Part shown: positions 47,837 to 60,439 of the stretch, piece after piece
How the letters are laid out: every line of letters starts with the position of its first letter
How positions within the stretch are numbered: the first letter of the stretch is position 1
From: Anarhynchus alexandrinus
Taxonomy: Eukaryota; Chordata; Aves; Charadriiformes; Charadriidae
Assembly (NCBI GenBank): GCA_008711295.1
Contig: VUYV01000181.1
Location: forward strand, 1,217,614 to 1,281,613
DNA: 64,000 nucleotides
Direction of reading: 5' to 3'
The notes under the pieces: model-generated
What the model was told of the DNA's origin: nothing
What the model saw: the letters and a program-made list of their open reading frames with translations, nothing else
Database searches by the model: none
Translations under genes and position numbers: made by a program

Positions 47837-47868
<32 letters not shown>
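47793..47868 (+). repeat. Long interrupted poly-T tract
   Basis: About 76 bases of nearly pure T broken by CTTTCC and GA, preceded by a shorter T run at 47757. Reads as Lys-rich frames on the minus strand that have no coding meaning. Confidence 0.93.
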
Positions 47869-48373
47869 CCCCTTCCCCCTTGGAAGGTTGTTAATGAAAA
47901 GCACTGAACCAGCTTCTCTTCAATTTAATTTGTTTGCATGAGCTGGCAGCTCTCCCCCCGCCTATCTCCCCCCAACACCTCCCCAAAATATATGTCAAAT
48001 ATTTGCTGAGAGCTTCCAGGGCTGCCTCCGAAGGGGCTGCGCACACGATCCTGCCTGTGAACCTTCGCCATAAACTTTGCAGCTCGGTGCTTGCAGGCGA
48101 ATCCCTATGCGTGTGTGGCCGGAGTCCCCTTGTCCAGTTTGGTGACAGAGCGTGTGCGATGTCCCCGTGGGCAGCTCACGGGGGGGATTTCTGGGGAGAG
48201 CAGCCCTCGGAGCCGGCGTGAGCCCTATTTCTCCGCTGAGGCAGCAGGTAGAGGAGGGGGAAGCATTGAAAAGTCACGAAATGCTGTATTTCAGCCCTCT
48301 GCTGGGCTTTCCTGGCACGGGGAGGGCAGGGTTGGCTGGTGGCAGGTCCTGGGGTGGTGAGAAGGGCCGGCCC

Positions 48374-48653
48374 TGGTGACAAGTGATAGGACGAGAGGAA
48401 ACGGGTTCAAGCTATGCCAGGCGAGGTTTAGATTGGATATGAGGAAAATTTTTTTCACTGAAAGGTTTATTAAACACTGGAAGAGGCTGCCCAGGGAGAG
48501 AGTGGATTCTCCATCCCTGGAGGTGTTTTAAAAAAAGGGTGAACGTGGTACCTGGGGACATGGTTTAGAAGAGGTTTTGTCAGGGTAGGTTAATGGTTGG
48601 ACTTGATGATCTTAAAGGTCCCTTCCAACCTCAACGATTCTGTGATTCTATGA
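48374..48653 (+). mobile_element. CR1 LINE 3' end, sense orientation
   Basis: It starts in the ORF2-end region (GTGATAGGACGAGAGGAAAC), continues through TTTAGATTGGATATGAGGAA, GAGGCTGCCCAGGGAGAG and CCATCCCTGGAGGTGTTTTA, and ends with GACTTGATGATCTTAAAGG and the terminal GATTCTGTGATTCTATGAT repeats. The intact 3' terminus marks the insertion boundary near 48653. Same strand as ASTN2. Confidence 0.95.
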
Positions 48654-50171
48654 TCTCTGATGGGCAGAGGGAGATGGAGGGTCACGATGGGTAACATCTC
48701 GGCACTGGCCAGGCTGCCAGCGCCTATTTTGTCAGATTCAGAAAGCATTAAGAAGCCTTTCTGTGTCCTCCTGCCTTTCTCTGGAGAGGTGTTGCAGGAT
48801 GAGAACTAAATTCCAGGTGTTTCCTGAGTAGGTTTTTTTTTTCCTTCCCACGTGCACGTGGGCAGCCCCACCATCAGCATCTCCGCTGCCGCGGGATGGT
48901 GCAGACACCGGGTTTGGAGCGGGTGAAAGGCAGCCCCGCTCCCCGCGGGTACCGCCGTGCCGGCTCATCTGGTGTCAGAAGGAGGGACGTGATCAGACCT
49001 CGCAATCTCCTTTGCCATCTCTGCCAGCTGTGGCACATCTGGCTCTTCTCTCCCGGTCCAGCGGCAGCCAGGGCTCTGCGTGCATCCCACCTTGGGGATG
49101 CGGCTTCGACATCCACCTTCGGAGTCTCCTTTATCGGCAGTACTGGAGGCAAATCAACTAAACTATTGGATCAGCGTGGTTATTCGGGACATCCACCGTG
49201 CTCTGGCGAGCGGTTCAGCGTGCAGAACGTGGTCATTTACTCGCCTAAACAGAGTTCCGTGGTCCGCCTCCCGCGGTGGGCGATGCGCCCCGCCGGAGGA
49301 GCAAACCGCAGCTCCCCCCGTCCCTCCGCACGCCGCACCTTGCTCTCCGCTTCTGGCGGCGTTGCCGCACCGCGGTTGGCCCCCGTGAACCGCTTTTCGA
49401 TTTGGGAAGCGCTCTCTTTTGTCTCCTTTTGCCTCGCCAGCTGTAATCCCTGCCTGGCTGTGCCCCTGACTGCGTAGCCGTTTATTTCCCTTAATCTTTT
49501 ATGAAGCACTTTTAGCATAAGCTCTCTGAAAATCCCCTGAAATTAGACCCTCTAAATCACCTTCATCTATTTTAAAGGCTTTCTTTTGCAGATAATACTG
49601 CCAGGTTGCTTAGCGTGCCTTTTTTTCCCCCATCCCTTAAGGAAGTTGCGTTGCCTTGACCTGTTCAGATTATACTTTGCCGGTTTTTATGTCGGCTGAC
49701 CCCTAATTAGACACCGAGTGAAGCTCCTGCTCTCCTGCAGTTTGGTATTTAGCTCTGCACTCCCGGAGCCATGGTCTTCTGCTTTTTAAAAATAAAATAA
49801 CAATTAAAAAAAAAATACTCCGAGCTGCTTTACTGGTTTCACAGCTTTTAGGAAAAGCATCCAGAGCTCGGTGGATATTGTGGGAATAGCCACGATTATT
49901 AGTGTTTGGTACAACGCTGTGCCTGAGCCAAGAAGCGTTTTCAGCTCCAAAGGACTGAAGTTAGCTCGGCAGCCGGGGTGCCCCAAATTTCGCTAAGTAG
50001 CCACAACTTCTGAGAAACCTCACCGGATGCCTCTGATGTGGTTTTTCTGATAGCTTATGTCTTGTTTGATGGGGGGGGAGCGAAGCATTTTTTTGTCCTG
50101 GAGATGCTGACCCCTGTGAGGTGGGGAGAGCCGGGGATGAGCCGCTGCCCGCTGGCAGTGGTCCTGTGCAC

Positions 50172-50198
50172 GGGGAGGGAGGGAGGGAGGGAGGGAGG
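50172..50198 (+). repeat. (GGGA)n microsatellite
   Basis: A pure GGGA run of about six copies, purine-only and G-quadruplex-capable. Confidence 0.95.
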
Positions 50199-50617
50199 CT
50201 GGTGGGGGAATTACGGGTTTTTTTCTTGTACAGTAAAAGAAACCCATCCTCGAGGCACGTGGCTGTGGCCTCTCCCTGATGTGAAAGCTTGGGGAAAAAA
50301 TAGCGTTGTTGACCATCTCTCTGTATTTGGGAAAATAAGGCTGTTCAGAGCAAAGCCTCCCGCCTCGCGGGCTCGGGCATAACTGCATCCAGCAGCTGGA
50401 AGCTGCAATTAGATAAATTCAGGCTGAAAATGGAGCACAAATCCCCAAATGAAATTAGCTGGCCGCTGTGGGGCGGGGGGGTCGCGCTGCGTGATTGCTG
50501 CCATCTCTCCCGCCCGCCCGTGCCGTCGGGAACAGCCGGTTTCTGGAAGAGCTGCTCACGTGGCGGCTCTCTCCGTACTCCAACTGCCGGAAGGCTACAA
50601 CAGCCCGAAATATTGCC

Positions 50618-50669
50618 TTTTTTTTTGTTTTGTTTTGGTTTTTTTTTTTTTTTTTTTTTNTTTTTTTTT
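50618..50669 (+). repeat. Poly-T tract with an undetermined base
   Basis: T-rich sequence with scattered G leads into T19, N at 50660, then T9. As at 43964, the N probably marks an uncertain homopolymer length. Confidence 0.93.
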
Positions 50670-51428
50670 CTGCTTCCTACAAGTAAAGCAAGCTTCTTCC
50701 CGGACTTCTCAGGAAGGGTAGGACGCGGGAGGGATGTCTTTGAATAGAAACATCCATCCTCCCCTGCATCCCTCCTCCTTCTCCCCCCCATCCTCTCGCT
50801 CCTTTCCGCAAGGTTAAATGCCAGAGCAGAGAAGGAAATTGAGTTTTGGTCTCTGTGCTCCCAAAGGCTGCTCTCAGCCGGGGAAATGCATCATCCCGCT
50901 GGGCTCCCGTGCTAATCCCTCCTGGGATTGCCTGCCGGCTGGGAGGCAATGACACAGACCGAAGGGGTTACAGTCGATGCTCCCAGTGTCCTCGGGTCAA
51001 TGGGATGCTGGTCCCATCATGCACTTATAATGGAGAGGCTATCTCGAGAAGCAGGGATTTATTTACTGTGTCTGGCCTGGCAGGGGTAATTTGGGATTGC
51101 AAGGAATAAGTAATCAGATTTCCATCTTCTGAGGGCAATGCCAAGTAAAAACGTACGAGTCTATTTCATTTATTTTATTGTTTAGAAGGAAAGGAACCTC
51201 GCACCCCACACAACGGGGTGGGCTGTATGTTAAAAAATAGAGGCTAAAGCCTGGGAGCAGACCTGCAGAAGCTTTGTAAGAAGGACTCCAGGACATTTTC
51301 CCCAATAATCTATGGGTTGAAGAGCTATTGACCCGAGGGTGGGCTTGCGGAGAAGGAAAAATCATGCTGTCCCCCATCCTCTCACCCCCAGTCTCCCTTC
51401 CCAGAGGACTCAGTGAATTCTTCCTCTG

Positions 51429-51561
51429 ATCATAGAATCATAGAATAGTTTGGGTTGGAAGGGACCTTGAAGATCATCGAGTTCCACCCCCCTGCCCTGG
51501 GCAGGGACACCTCCCATCAGCCCAGGTTGCTCCAAGCCCCGTCCAGCCTGGCCTTGAGCAC
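51429..51561 (-). mobile_element. CR1 LINE, 133-bp 3' end
   Basis: ATCATAGAATCATAGAATAG, two copies of the terminal octamer, is followed by GGTTGGAAGGGACCTTGAAG and ends at TGGCCTTGAGCACC. It appears little diverged from a young CR1 subfamily and is heavily 5'-truncated. Confidence 0.94.
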
Positions 51562-51760
51562 CAGGTGTAGGTTGATGGTGTGGGTCGCCATCAGCTGATG
51601 GGAGACTTTACCCTCTGCCTCCCCTTGGCGGGGTGTGGGTCGGGCTGTCCGGGAGACGTCCTCCTGCTGAAGTGTTACATCTGCTGCGCTAACGAAGAAA
51701 GACCCATCAAAGGTCTCTGTTTTCAGGGCAGGAAGAAATTGAGCCCGTGTTGCCCATCAG

Positions 51761-51800
51761 TGCATGTGTATATGTATGCACATATGTGTGTGTATATAAA
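51761..51800 (+). repeat. Alternating TG/TA simple sequence
   Basis: TGCATGTGTATATGTATGCA and then CATATGTGTGTGTATATA form a short purine-pyrimidine alternation at the left edge of an AT-rich block. Confidence 0.85.
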
Positions 51801-52070
51801 AAAGCCTATTTAAACATGTTGGCTAACACATTAAAAATAATTGTTATTGGTTACGCAAATTACTAGCAATATTGCTATGGCTGTATTACAGCTTAAATTT
51901 TCACTTGATTGCTGCCACATAATTTTTAGCAAATAACCAAAGCGTTCTAACTTAAATATTGTCACAGTATCATTTTAGTAGGCAAATGAGGTAATTATAA
52001 TCTCCTTGGATATTAGGATATCTTCTACCTACCAATGTGTACGTAATGCATTTTGCTGATTTCAAGCAGA
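51800..52070. promoter_or_regulatory. AT-rich island, octamer/homeodomain-like motifs (candidate element)
   Basis: The most AT-rich block of the intron: ACATTAAAAATAATTG, GGTTACGCAAATTACTAGC, CTAACTTAAATATTG and GAGGTAATTATAATCTC. No repeat similarity and almost no CpG. POU/homeodomain-type occupancy is plausible. Confidence 0.4.
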
Positions 52071-52699
52071 CTTCGGAGATCTGCCTTTTCTTTAACCCCT
52101 TCAGCTGGGTCAACTGGGAGGAGAACATGTGTGTCCCGGTGCCATCCTTCCTGCTGAGGCTTCTATGGGGTTGCTTTTGTCTAGGAAGACTTTGTCCGTA
52201 GGCAAACTCTGAAATAACGTGCCCTGCAGCGGGCACGAGGGCGGTTTGGCAGCGGTTGGGCAGAGCTTGTGGCAGAACAAGCGTTTCTGGCGTAGTGCTG
52301 GCTTTCGAAAATCATCTGCCAATCTCTTGCGGCCCCAAAACCTGAAATCTTCTCGGGGTTGCTTTCCGGCTCTGCAAGTTGAGTTTTGTGCATGCGTGGC
52401 AGCGAGCAGCTCGGTGCTGCGGGTGCTGCGGGGCTCCCGGGGGTGCAGGGTTGGCGTTACGGCTCTCTTTGGTGCCCACCAGCTCTGCGGCATCTGCTTC
52501 ATTGCCTTCGCCTCCAAACGCGCCCCGTGAGTGTTTACCCTCCCCGTGAATAGTGGGGCGTAGGGGGAAGGACCGGAGCTGGAGGGGTTTTTGTTTCCAG
52601 CTAGTCGAAGCTAGAACAGTTAGAAGTTTCCTCGGCCCGCGCTGAGGTTTGCAGGGAGGCGCTGGAAGTGGCTCTCGACGGTTTGGGTCTTGGACTGGT

Positions 52700-53220
52700 G
52701 GGGCGAAAGCTGCGTGTGCTCTCGTTTCGGAAGGACGGGCCGGGGGCTGGGCCGGGCCGCGGGAGCCGTCGCCGTCGGGGTGCGCACGGGGAGGGGAGGA
52801 TGCGCTAAAACGTCACCTGAATTAACTGCGGCCGGGGAAGGGAGTTGGGGTGCGGAAGGCGGCTGGGATGGAGGTGCTGCCCGTGCGTGGCTCGCTGCCT
52901 TCCCCCTGCCTGCGGGCGCTCGCAGCCCCGGGGGGACGCGATGCAGGCAGGGCAGCTCATGGGAGCCAGCGGTCACAAGACGTGCGCCGCAAATTCGACG
53001 TGCGCCGCAAATTCACCCCCTGCAGCACCCCCTGCTCCTCCAGTCTTGGAGGTCTGTGGTTTGGCACGTCTCGGGGGCATCCAGCGTCCGCCAGAGCCGC
53101 ATTTCGCAAACCGGCGGCTCCTCTGTCCCCCCAGTCTCCCTGCTGCTCCCTCCCGCCCGCGGCGGCTGCTGATGGAGAAGGAAATCACAGCTGCAGAATG
53201 AGCGGCGCCGCCGTACCTTG
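52700..53220. promoter_or_regulatory. Intronic CpG-dense cluster
   Basis: GC-rich, CpG-dense sequence spanning about 500 bp, including GGGCCGGGCCGCGGGAGCCG near 52750 and an exact 18-bp duplication. Frames on both strands are open through it because of composition. It could be an orphan CpG island. Confidence 0.3.
52979..53014 (+). repeat. Perfect 18-bp tandem duplication
   Basis: GACGTGCGCCGCAAATTC is repeated exactly, back to back, within a CpG-dense intronic cluster. Confidence 0.95.
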
Positions 53221-53446
53221 CCATCACCTAAGCTATACTTTTTTTTTTTTTTCCTGTTCTCGCTCACGCCCCGACTCCGATGATTGTAGCAGGGAGAACG
53301 CCTTGATTGCTGACAGCTTCTCGGGAGTTGCGGCACAATTGAATCAGTTCCCTTTCAGTGCATAGAAGCCCTTCAAATTGTAATCACAGGCCATTCTCCG
53401 TCTCCGCATTGTGTTCCGCAGCAGGCAGCTGCGAGCCAGAGCTGTC

Positions 53447-53480
53447 CTCTTCCTCCTTCTCCTCCTCCTCCTCCTCCTCC
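53447..53480 (+). repeat. (TCC)n microsatellite
   Basis: A TCC/CTC run, interrupted at the start and then pure for about 20 bases. It gives poly-Ser or poly-Arg frames that should not be read as protein. Confidence 0.93.
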
Positions 53481-56400
53481 CTGGAGCCCCCTGGGCCATG
53501 CTGGCGGCGATCCCCTCGCTCTCACCCCCAGCAGGGCTGCTCCTTGGCGGGTGTTTGCATGCCCCCTGCGAACGGGAGTTGTGATGGAGAGGGTGGGAAT
53601 GGCGTGGCAAAGCCAGCGGGAGCGGGTGAGGTGGCCTCTGGGGACAGCCAGCACCAGCCGGGCCAGGGGCTGCGCGTTAGGGATGCTGCGCTCGGGCATC
53701 TGCATCCCTCTCCCGAGCGGAGGGGTGGAAAATCACGGGTTAAAGGCAAAATGAGGGTGCTGCCCGGCTCCTGCGCAGCCCGAGGCGGATGGACATCGCG
53801 CTCGGAGCTGTAATGCTGTCTCCAAGGTGGGTCTTCTCCTAGGAGCAATCCTCTTCCTAGTGCTCTGCTGGTTTTTTGGGGGAAACCCCCAGGAGGGAGC
53901 TGGGGGCAACCAGCTCCCTCTGCCCTACGCATCTGGATGAGTAGAAACCAGAAGAGAAGGCAGCAATGAGCTTCCTCAGCGCTGGGAGCAAAACCATCCC
54001 CGTCTTGCCCTGCTCTTCTGGGCACCCCAGTGGGGCTGGGAGAAGGACCAGGAGCCAGGCAGGGCAGGACTGGTGGCACCCGGAGCCGGGAGAGTCGGCA
54101 ACGACAGCCCTGCCGGCGCCTCGTGCCAGTGCCACACGGCTGTTTCATCACTGCGTGTCGGCATCGCGTTTTCTACCCCGTCAGCCAAATTTCTGCTGCT
54201 TTTGCTCTCTTCTTTCTCACCCCCTGACCCTTCCCTTTCTTTGCGCTGCATCTTTTCTTGCTGTCCTTGGCTTTCCTTTTGTTCAGCGGCTCCCCCTCCG
54301 TGTCTTTGTGCTCCCTTCGGAAACTTCCCAGCCTTCCCTCTCCCGCGGGGCCGTGTCCGTGCGGATGCCGGCAGGACCAGGAGGATGCCTTTCTCCCGCT
54401 CCTCATCTCCCCTTTCATGGGGGCGGGTGACCGAGCGCTGCCTGCCGCCTGCCCGCGGCTCGCAATCGCGGCAGAGGGTCAACGTGTCAATGGAAAATTG
54501 AGTGCGGAGAGAATTAGGGCAGCAAGGCACAATAATAAAACCTATTGGTGTTGGAACCAAGCCAGGAGAAGCTATAGAGGGAGGGCTGGGTGCCAGCTCC
54601 AGGGGGAAAAAAAAGAAAAAAGCATGATTCAGCGTGGCCCTGAGCTCATCCATCTGGGGGTTAGGATGGGGCTGGGATAAGGATTTTGGGCACGGGGACA
54701 GCAGGGAGGTGATGCCAGCTGTGGCAGAGCCCGGGGACCGCTTCCCTTGGAGAGCCGCGCTGCTCTCCCTGCAGAGCCCGGTGCCTGCCGGTGGTGTTTG
54801 CTGGTCTGCCCTCGGGCTGGCTGCTGTCAGGAGTTGTTCTGTTCCTTCCCTGTAGGGTTGGGGAGGTAAATCTGAAAATAAACTAGATATTTAGTGGGAA
54901 AGAGCAGCTTGAAAGGGGTTCTGTGGGTTTGGGGTGAGGGGGTGAGTTTTGTGGTTCTGCATGAGCTCACATCGTGTGCTTTCTCCGAGGGGAAAACTTA
55001 AAACTTGTTAAACTTGAAAGGCACGAAGTCCCCGGTGTGCAGCGTGGCCGGGGGTGATGGCTGTCATGTCCTGTACTCGTCCTGCGCTTACTCGTGCGAG
55101 TTCATTCCGGGAGCACGGGTCCCCATTCAGCAGCACGTGCTGTGCCTGAAGCACCCACCTCGCGGCGGCTTCGAGCCAGTGCTCTGCCGAAAAGGATCCC
55201 ATGGGCTTAAGATGCTGTTTGCTTTGCTGTGGTTTATTTATCTTATTTTATTTTATTTTTTTCGCGTTGGGAAGATGAACTATCTCAAGGTGGCAGTCAA
55301 TTAAAAAACCAAAACTCAGAACCTGGCGGCTGTGATCCGTTAGTTCTCCCCCTCCCCTCACTAAGCCCCATCGGTTCCTTCTGAATACAGAAGTAATCTT
55401 CGCAATGCTAATGACGTCGTTATCGCAGCCGGTGTCTTCAGGCAGCCTGGGTTGTCTCCAAGGCTTTCAAACTTTCTTTTGTCCCAAGAAGTCAAAGTAA
55501 ATTGTAGGCAGCCAGCTAGAACACGCGTTCCTGGGGGATCTGCTTTCCTTGGCAGATAAGCAGGCTTTTTTGTTGCGCGTTGAGGTCTCGGTGCGTTCCT
55601 GAGCCCTCTGACAGTACAACTGTCACCGTTATGTGCTGCGTAACGGCACAGTGGGATGTACTGGGAAACCAGGCATCCCTGGTGCATCCCGCAGCATCCT
55701 TGCTGGGCATCGCACGGCACGTGGCGCAGCATCTGGAGGCTTCGGTGCCTAATAGGAGCGCTCGAGCTTGAAGCAAAAGGGAGAGGGACCCTTTGCTGTA
55801 GGACCGCTTGACCTCCACTCCGGGCTTCGTGCTGGCTGTCCCCAGGAGGATGGCCAAACCTCTTGGTTAACCCAGTCCCGGAGCTGGGGAGAGGAAGGAC
55901 CCAAACCTCTTCCCGTGTCGAAGCCGGGAAACAAATGGCCCTGACTTCAGCTTAAAGATTGCGTCCTCACATCGGCTGGGGCAGAGCAGCTCATATATTC
56001 TTGTTTCCCTAAATGAAGGATGCACTCAAGCAATTGAAAACAACTTCTGGGACAATCTTGTTCCATTATGTCTAATGGAACCGGGTGTACGTGGCGCGTC
56101 GCGCGTGCTGATATCTTAGAGAAACAAAGAGGGATTTTCCCATTATTCAGAGAATGGATGAGACGTGAAATGAACTCCTCAGAGGCGTTTCAGTTTGTCA
56201 CAATAGAGCAAAGTGAGTCACGTTTGGAGGATTCGGGAACAAAATGTGTGCGATTTCTTGTATTCCCCTGTTTGTGTGCTCCCTCCCTCTTCTGTCCCCC
56301 TCCTCCCTTTCCTGTTAAAATTTGGCAGCAGAAACCCAAACTCAAGGCACGCTTGCTTACGCTCTTAGTCATGGGTGGAGGTCAGACGGGAGCCCCCTCC

Positions 56401-59400
56401 CCTCCTCGGACGGGGCTGCGGATGAGGACCTCTTCAGCTCAGGCATCAGCAGATGCTCCTGAAATGGGGTTTTATTTGTCATTTTGATTGTGAGTGCGGA
56501 GGAGGCATTTGCTTATGTCTTAAAAGCTGGCGGTGACCGGGAGGAGCAGCTACTCCAGGGAGCCACGGCAAGAGCATCTCGGCTCTTTTTGAATGTGGTA
56601 GCTGGAGCATTAAGAAATAACCAAATATCCCGTGAACTGGAATAATTAATCTCATATTGATAAGTAAGGTAATGAATTCAATGGACTATGGGATGTTGTA
56701 TTTGCAGCCCTGGGACTGCTTGATGCTTCCCAGCCAGAGAGGAGCATCCAAAACTTTCCTCTCGGTTTTTCCTTCAGAAAACATAATTTCACTGAAGAAA
56801 AGGAGGGGGGAACACTTAATTTGTACCCTCCGCTTGGCTGAATTAGAATCAAAACTGTCATTTTGCGTTGAAACATTCTTTTTCACGGCTGGATGGCAGG
56901 AGGTTTGGGATTCTGCTGGGCAGGGGTCCCGCTTCCAGCCCCGCACCATCGTGAAGGAGGGATGGAGGGGGCTGGTTTGCCGTCGGCTGCGGCGTAGACC
57001 CAGCGGGGCCGTGCTGTGCCATGCCACGAGTGCTTGGCAGCATTGCTGGGCGGACGCCTTTGTTTTGGTGGCACAAAAACTCTTCCAGAGGCCAAAAATG
57101 GTGCCACCCAGGAGGTCTCTCCTGGCTCGAGGAAGGGGTAGGTGCAACCTTAATGCAGGTGAGGAGCACCACAAAGCTGTGTCCTCCCGTAAGGGGGACC
57201 TGGTGCCAAACCAGGCAGTGCTTCCAGCGGCAGTGACCTCACCTGGGTTGGCACTTGCTGGGTACCCCCACATTTTTGATGATTTATGCTTTTGAAGAGG
57301 GTTTTTTTTTCCCAAAGCGAGTCAAGGAGCCGGCGCAGGGCTGGTGGTGCAGAGGCAGGCGGTGGGCAGCGCCTTTCCTCGGGCGGATCGTGGGGGTTTC
57401 GGAAGGGATATGCAGTATTTCTTTTATGGCCGGCACAAAATACTGCAGTTTGGTTCTCCTTAAGCAGCGTCGTTTAATTTTCTCCTGCAAAAGTGCTGTC
57501 CAAAAATAAATCCCTTACGGGAGGAACTTAATTAGAAAGCCTTGGACGTAAATCTCTTGCAGGGTCCTTTGAGCCGCCCCGCTGCCGTCCTGGCCGTGGG
57601 GGTCCCCGCCGGGCGAGGAGGGGGGAGCCCCGCTCTCAAGACCTTCCCCTGGAGTGGTTTCTGCCTCTTGTTGAGCTCCTCTTTGCTGCACCTGGGTTGC
57701 TGATTAAGAATTGCCTTGAAAAGCATCTTGAAACTCTTAGAGGACTGTTTCCCGACTTAACAAATCAATGTATTAAAATCTATAAATATTTAATCGCTGC
57801 TTGTTCTCCGGAGGGACTTGCCTTGCGCCTCTCCCCCTCTCTGCTCTCCCTCCACCGGGAAAACCCTTCCACGCAATGCCCAAATAATCTGTTTGCTGGT
57901 GACCACCGCGGGACCGTGTCCCTTCTTCTCCGGGAGCGCGAGGTCGGTAGAAGAAGCTGCCCCCAAAGAGCATGGGAAAACCTTGGCCGGGTTTCCAGCA
58001 AGTGCGATGGCGGGTTGGACCCCACACAGCTTGTAAGGGTGTGGGATTTTTGTTTTTTGAAATGTTCTCTCATGGCTGGGAAGCCTCCGCCGGTGGTCTG
58101 TGTTGAGTGTTGGAAACTGGTCCTTCCCTACATCGGGGTAGGCAGGAGGGGGTGTGCGGCACCGGGAGGTGAGGGGCCGGCAGGTTACTGACGCAGTGAG
58201 ATATTTGCCCCGGTTCCGCGGCGGCTGGTTGCGATGCCGGACACCTCCGGTGCCGTACCGGCAGGGTGCTCACGGGCGACCACCGTGCCTGCCCGCACAC
58301 CTGTTTCTGTGCGAGCTGTGGCCCTGAATCCCAAAATGCAAACCAACCCCCAAGCCGACTCTCAAATTCTCTCGAAAAGAGACACAAATAACGTGGCTGA
58401 TGAAAGGGGCTCTTTATCACTCCGAATGCTTCTTTTTTTTTTATTATTTTATTTTATTATTTATTTTTCCCCCACTGCAATTAAATTCAAGGTCTTGTAT
58501 CATCTGCTGTCATTGTTCCCAGGGCGAAGCCGTGGATGTGACAGCAGGAGCGTGTCGGGGGGAGCCGGGCAGCCCCCGGGGCTGGGGAGAGGCGGCAGGG
58601 CAGCCTGCCCTGGGTGCTGTGCCCGGACCCCTCCGGGGGAGGCTGCTGGGGGGGTCTGGGGTGAACTGGGATGTCCTGCCCAAGCCGGGCTGGCACAGAG
58701 GGAGCAGAGTTGCTGGCGGGATGCTCTGCGGGCGCGGGAAGCCCAGTTTCCCAGCAGGACCGGTGATGCTCACATTCCCAGTGCCCGGGCTCGCCGGGGT
58801 TTTGCTGCGGGAAACTTTGTGGGAGGAGGAACGGGACAAAAAACCCAAAACATTCAGGCAAAAGCTGATAGCAAGTTTTGTGGCAGAGAAGGAGGAAAAC
58901 CTCCCGGGCTGAGCTGCAGGCTGTGGCTTGCCAGAGCCTTCCCTCTCCTCTCCCCCTGCTCGCCAGCGTGATGATGGCTTCTTGCTGCAGCCTTTGTCTT
59001 CTCCCCGTTACTTGTTCGGAAGGTTTCGGAGGCTGTTGGCCTGAGTCACGGGAACAGGCAGGCGCTGGAGCAGCTGTGCTGGTGGCACTACCAGGGCTCG
59101 CCCAGGCTGGGCACGGGCTGCTGCTGTCCTTCGCCCCCCGCTGCGCTGCCCACGCGGTCTCCTTCTGCCTCTCTTCTCACCCTCAGCGATTCATTAGCTG
59201 TTGCCCATCTCCAGAGGTTTGGCTGTCTTTGCTTCCTTTCCTGAAAAGGTGATGTTTGAAGGGCTTGAAGATGGCTTAAACTGGGCGGGCATGGGGAGAA
59301 GGGTGGTGGTCCTTCTCCAGGCTGTCCCCAGAAGATGCTCCCGCTGTGCACGGGGAGAGCCGAGCTCTGCCTGGCGGGGACCAGAGCTGGACGTGGTCGG

Positions 59401-60439
59401 CTCTGTGCTTGTGTGCTCTCATTCCGAGAAGTCCCTGCGATGTGGATTGGCTTTTCTGTGTGTTTGTGCCCCGAGGGGGAGTGCTGGATGCCTGTCCGTG
59501 CTGGCCATCGCTGGTGGGTCTGGGAAGAGGCTGGATGACAGTTTCCCCCGTAGGAACCTCAGTAGGGTGCCCTGTTGTCCTGTTCTGCATCCGGAATCTG
59601 CTTTATTTTTATTTCTGAATGTGAAAATGAGAGGGAACCAAAGGTGTGGGTCTGGCTGGCTCCGTTTCGGGGGCTTATGCGGAGTCCTCCAGGCAGGAGC
59701 CTGCGGGGAGCCGGGGAAAGCTGGAGGCGGCGGCAGGAGCCATCCCGTTTTGAAAACGATGAAATGCAAAAGGTCTTGATTTCCCCCACCCCCATCCCCT
59801 GAAATGGGAAGGAAATTCCAAAAAATCTCATCATGACAACTCTGACACTTCTGTTCCCGTTTGCTCCAAAATTGCTTTTCAAATATAGTTCAGTTCTCTC
59901 CAGCAGAAGACCTGTCAGAGAGAGACTCTTCCAGGACAGCTGAGAAAGAGAGAAAATACCGAAGCAGCATCCGTCCCCGCTATCTCTAAGGGAACTAAAC
60001 GTGGCACATTTCAGCTCTGGGTGCCTGTGCTGTGCTCTCTCCTCCTGCAGCACGAATCCCAAAGGGAGACAATGTTCTGAGTATTATAATTTGATGATAA
60101 TAATTCAGCATTTAGAGAATCTTCTACCTCTGAATAACAAAGCATGTCAGGAAAAAAATATTATCCCCGGTGACAGGTAGGGGGGATGAAAGGTGAAGTC
60201 GAGCGAGTTGAGCTGAAGATCTGGGTGTGAAACTTGGGGTTTCTGGCTTCGGAGATGGAGGGTTTTGCTTTCCCCTTGCTGCTCTCCCTGTGCCTCAGCT
60301 GCCTCGCGGGGGGTGTCACCCAGAGGATGCTGGTGGGATGCTCTGGGTGCGGAGGTAGCGGTGAGTTTGCAGTTTGCTGGTACCCGTGCTCTGTGCTGGG
60401 CTCTGCTGGTGGGTGAGGTGCCAGCGGGGAGGAGAAGGC

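Noticed and set aside
47716..47904. Lys-rich minus-strand frame
   Set aside because: Translation of a poly-T tract.
58234..58971. 245-codon plus-strand frame
   Set aside because: Contains a translated T-rich run and low-complexity Gly/Arg segments; a competing frame overlaps it on the same strand.
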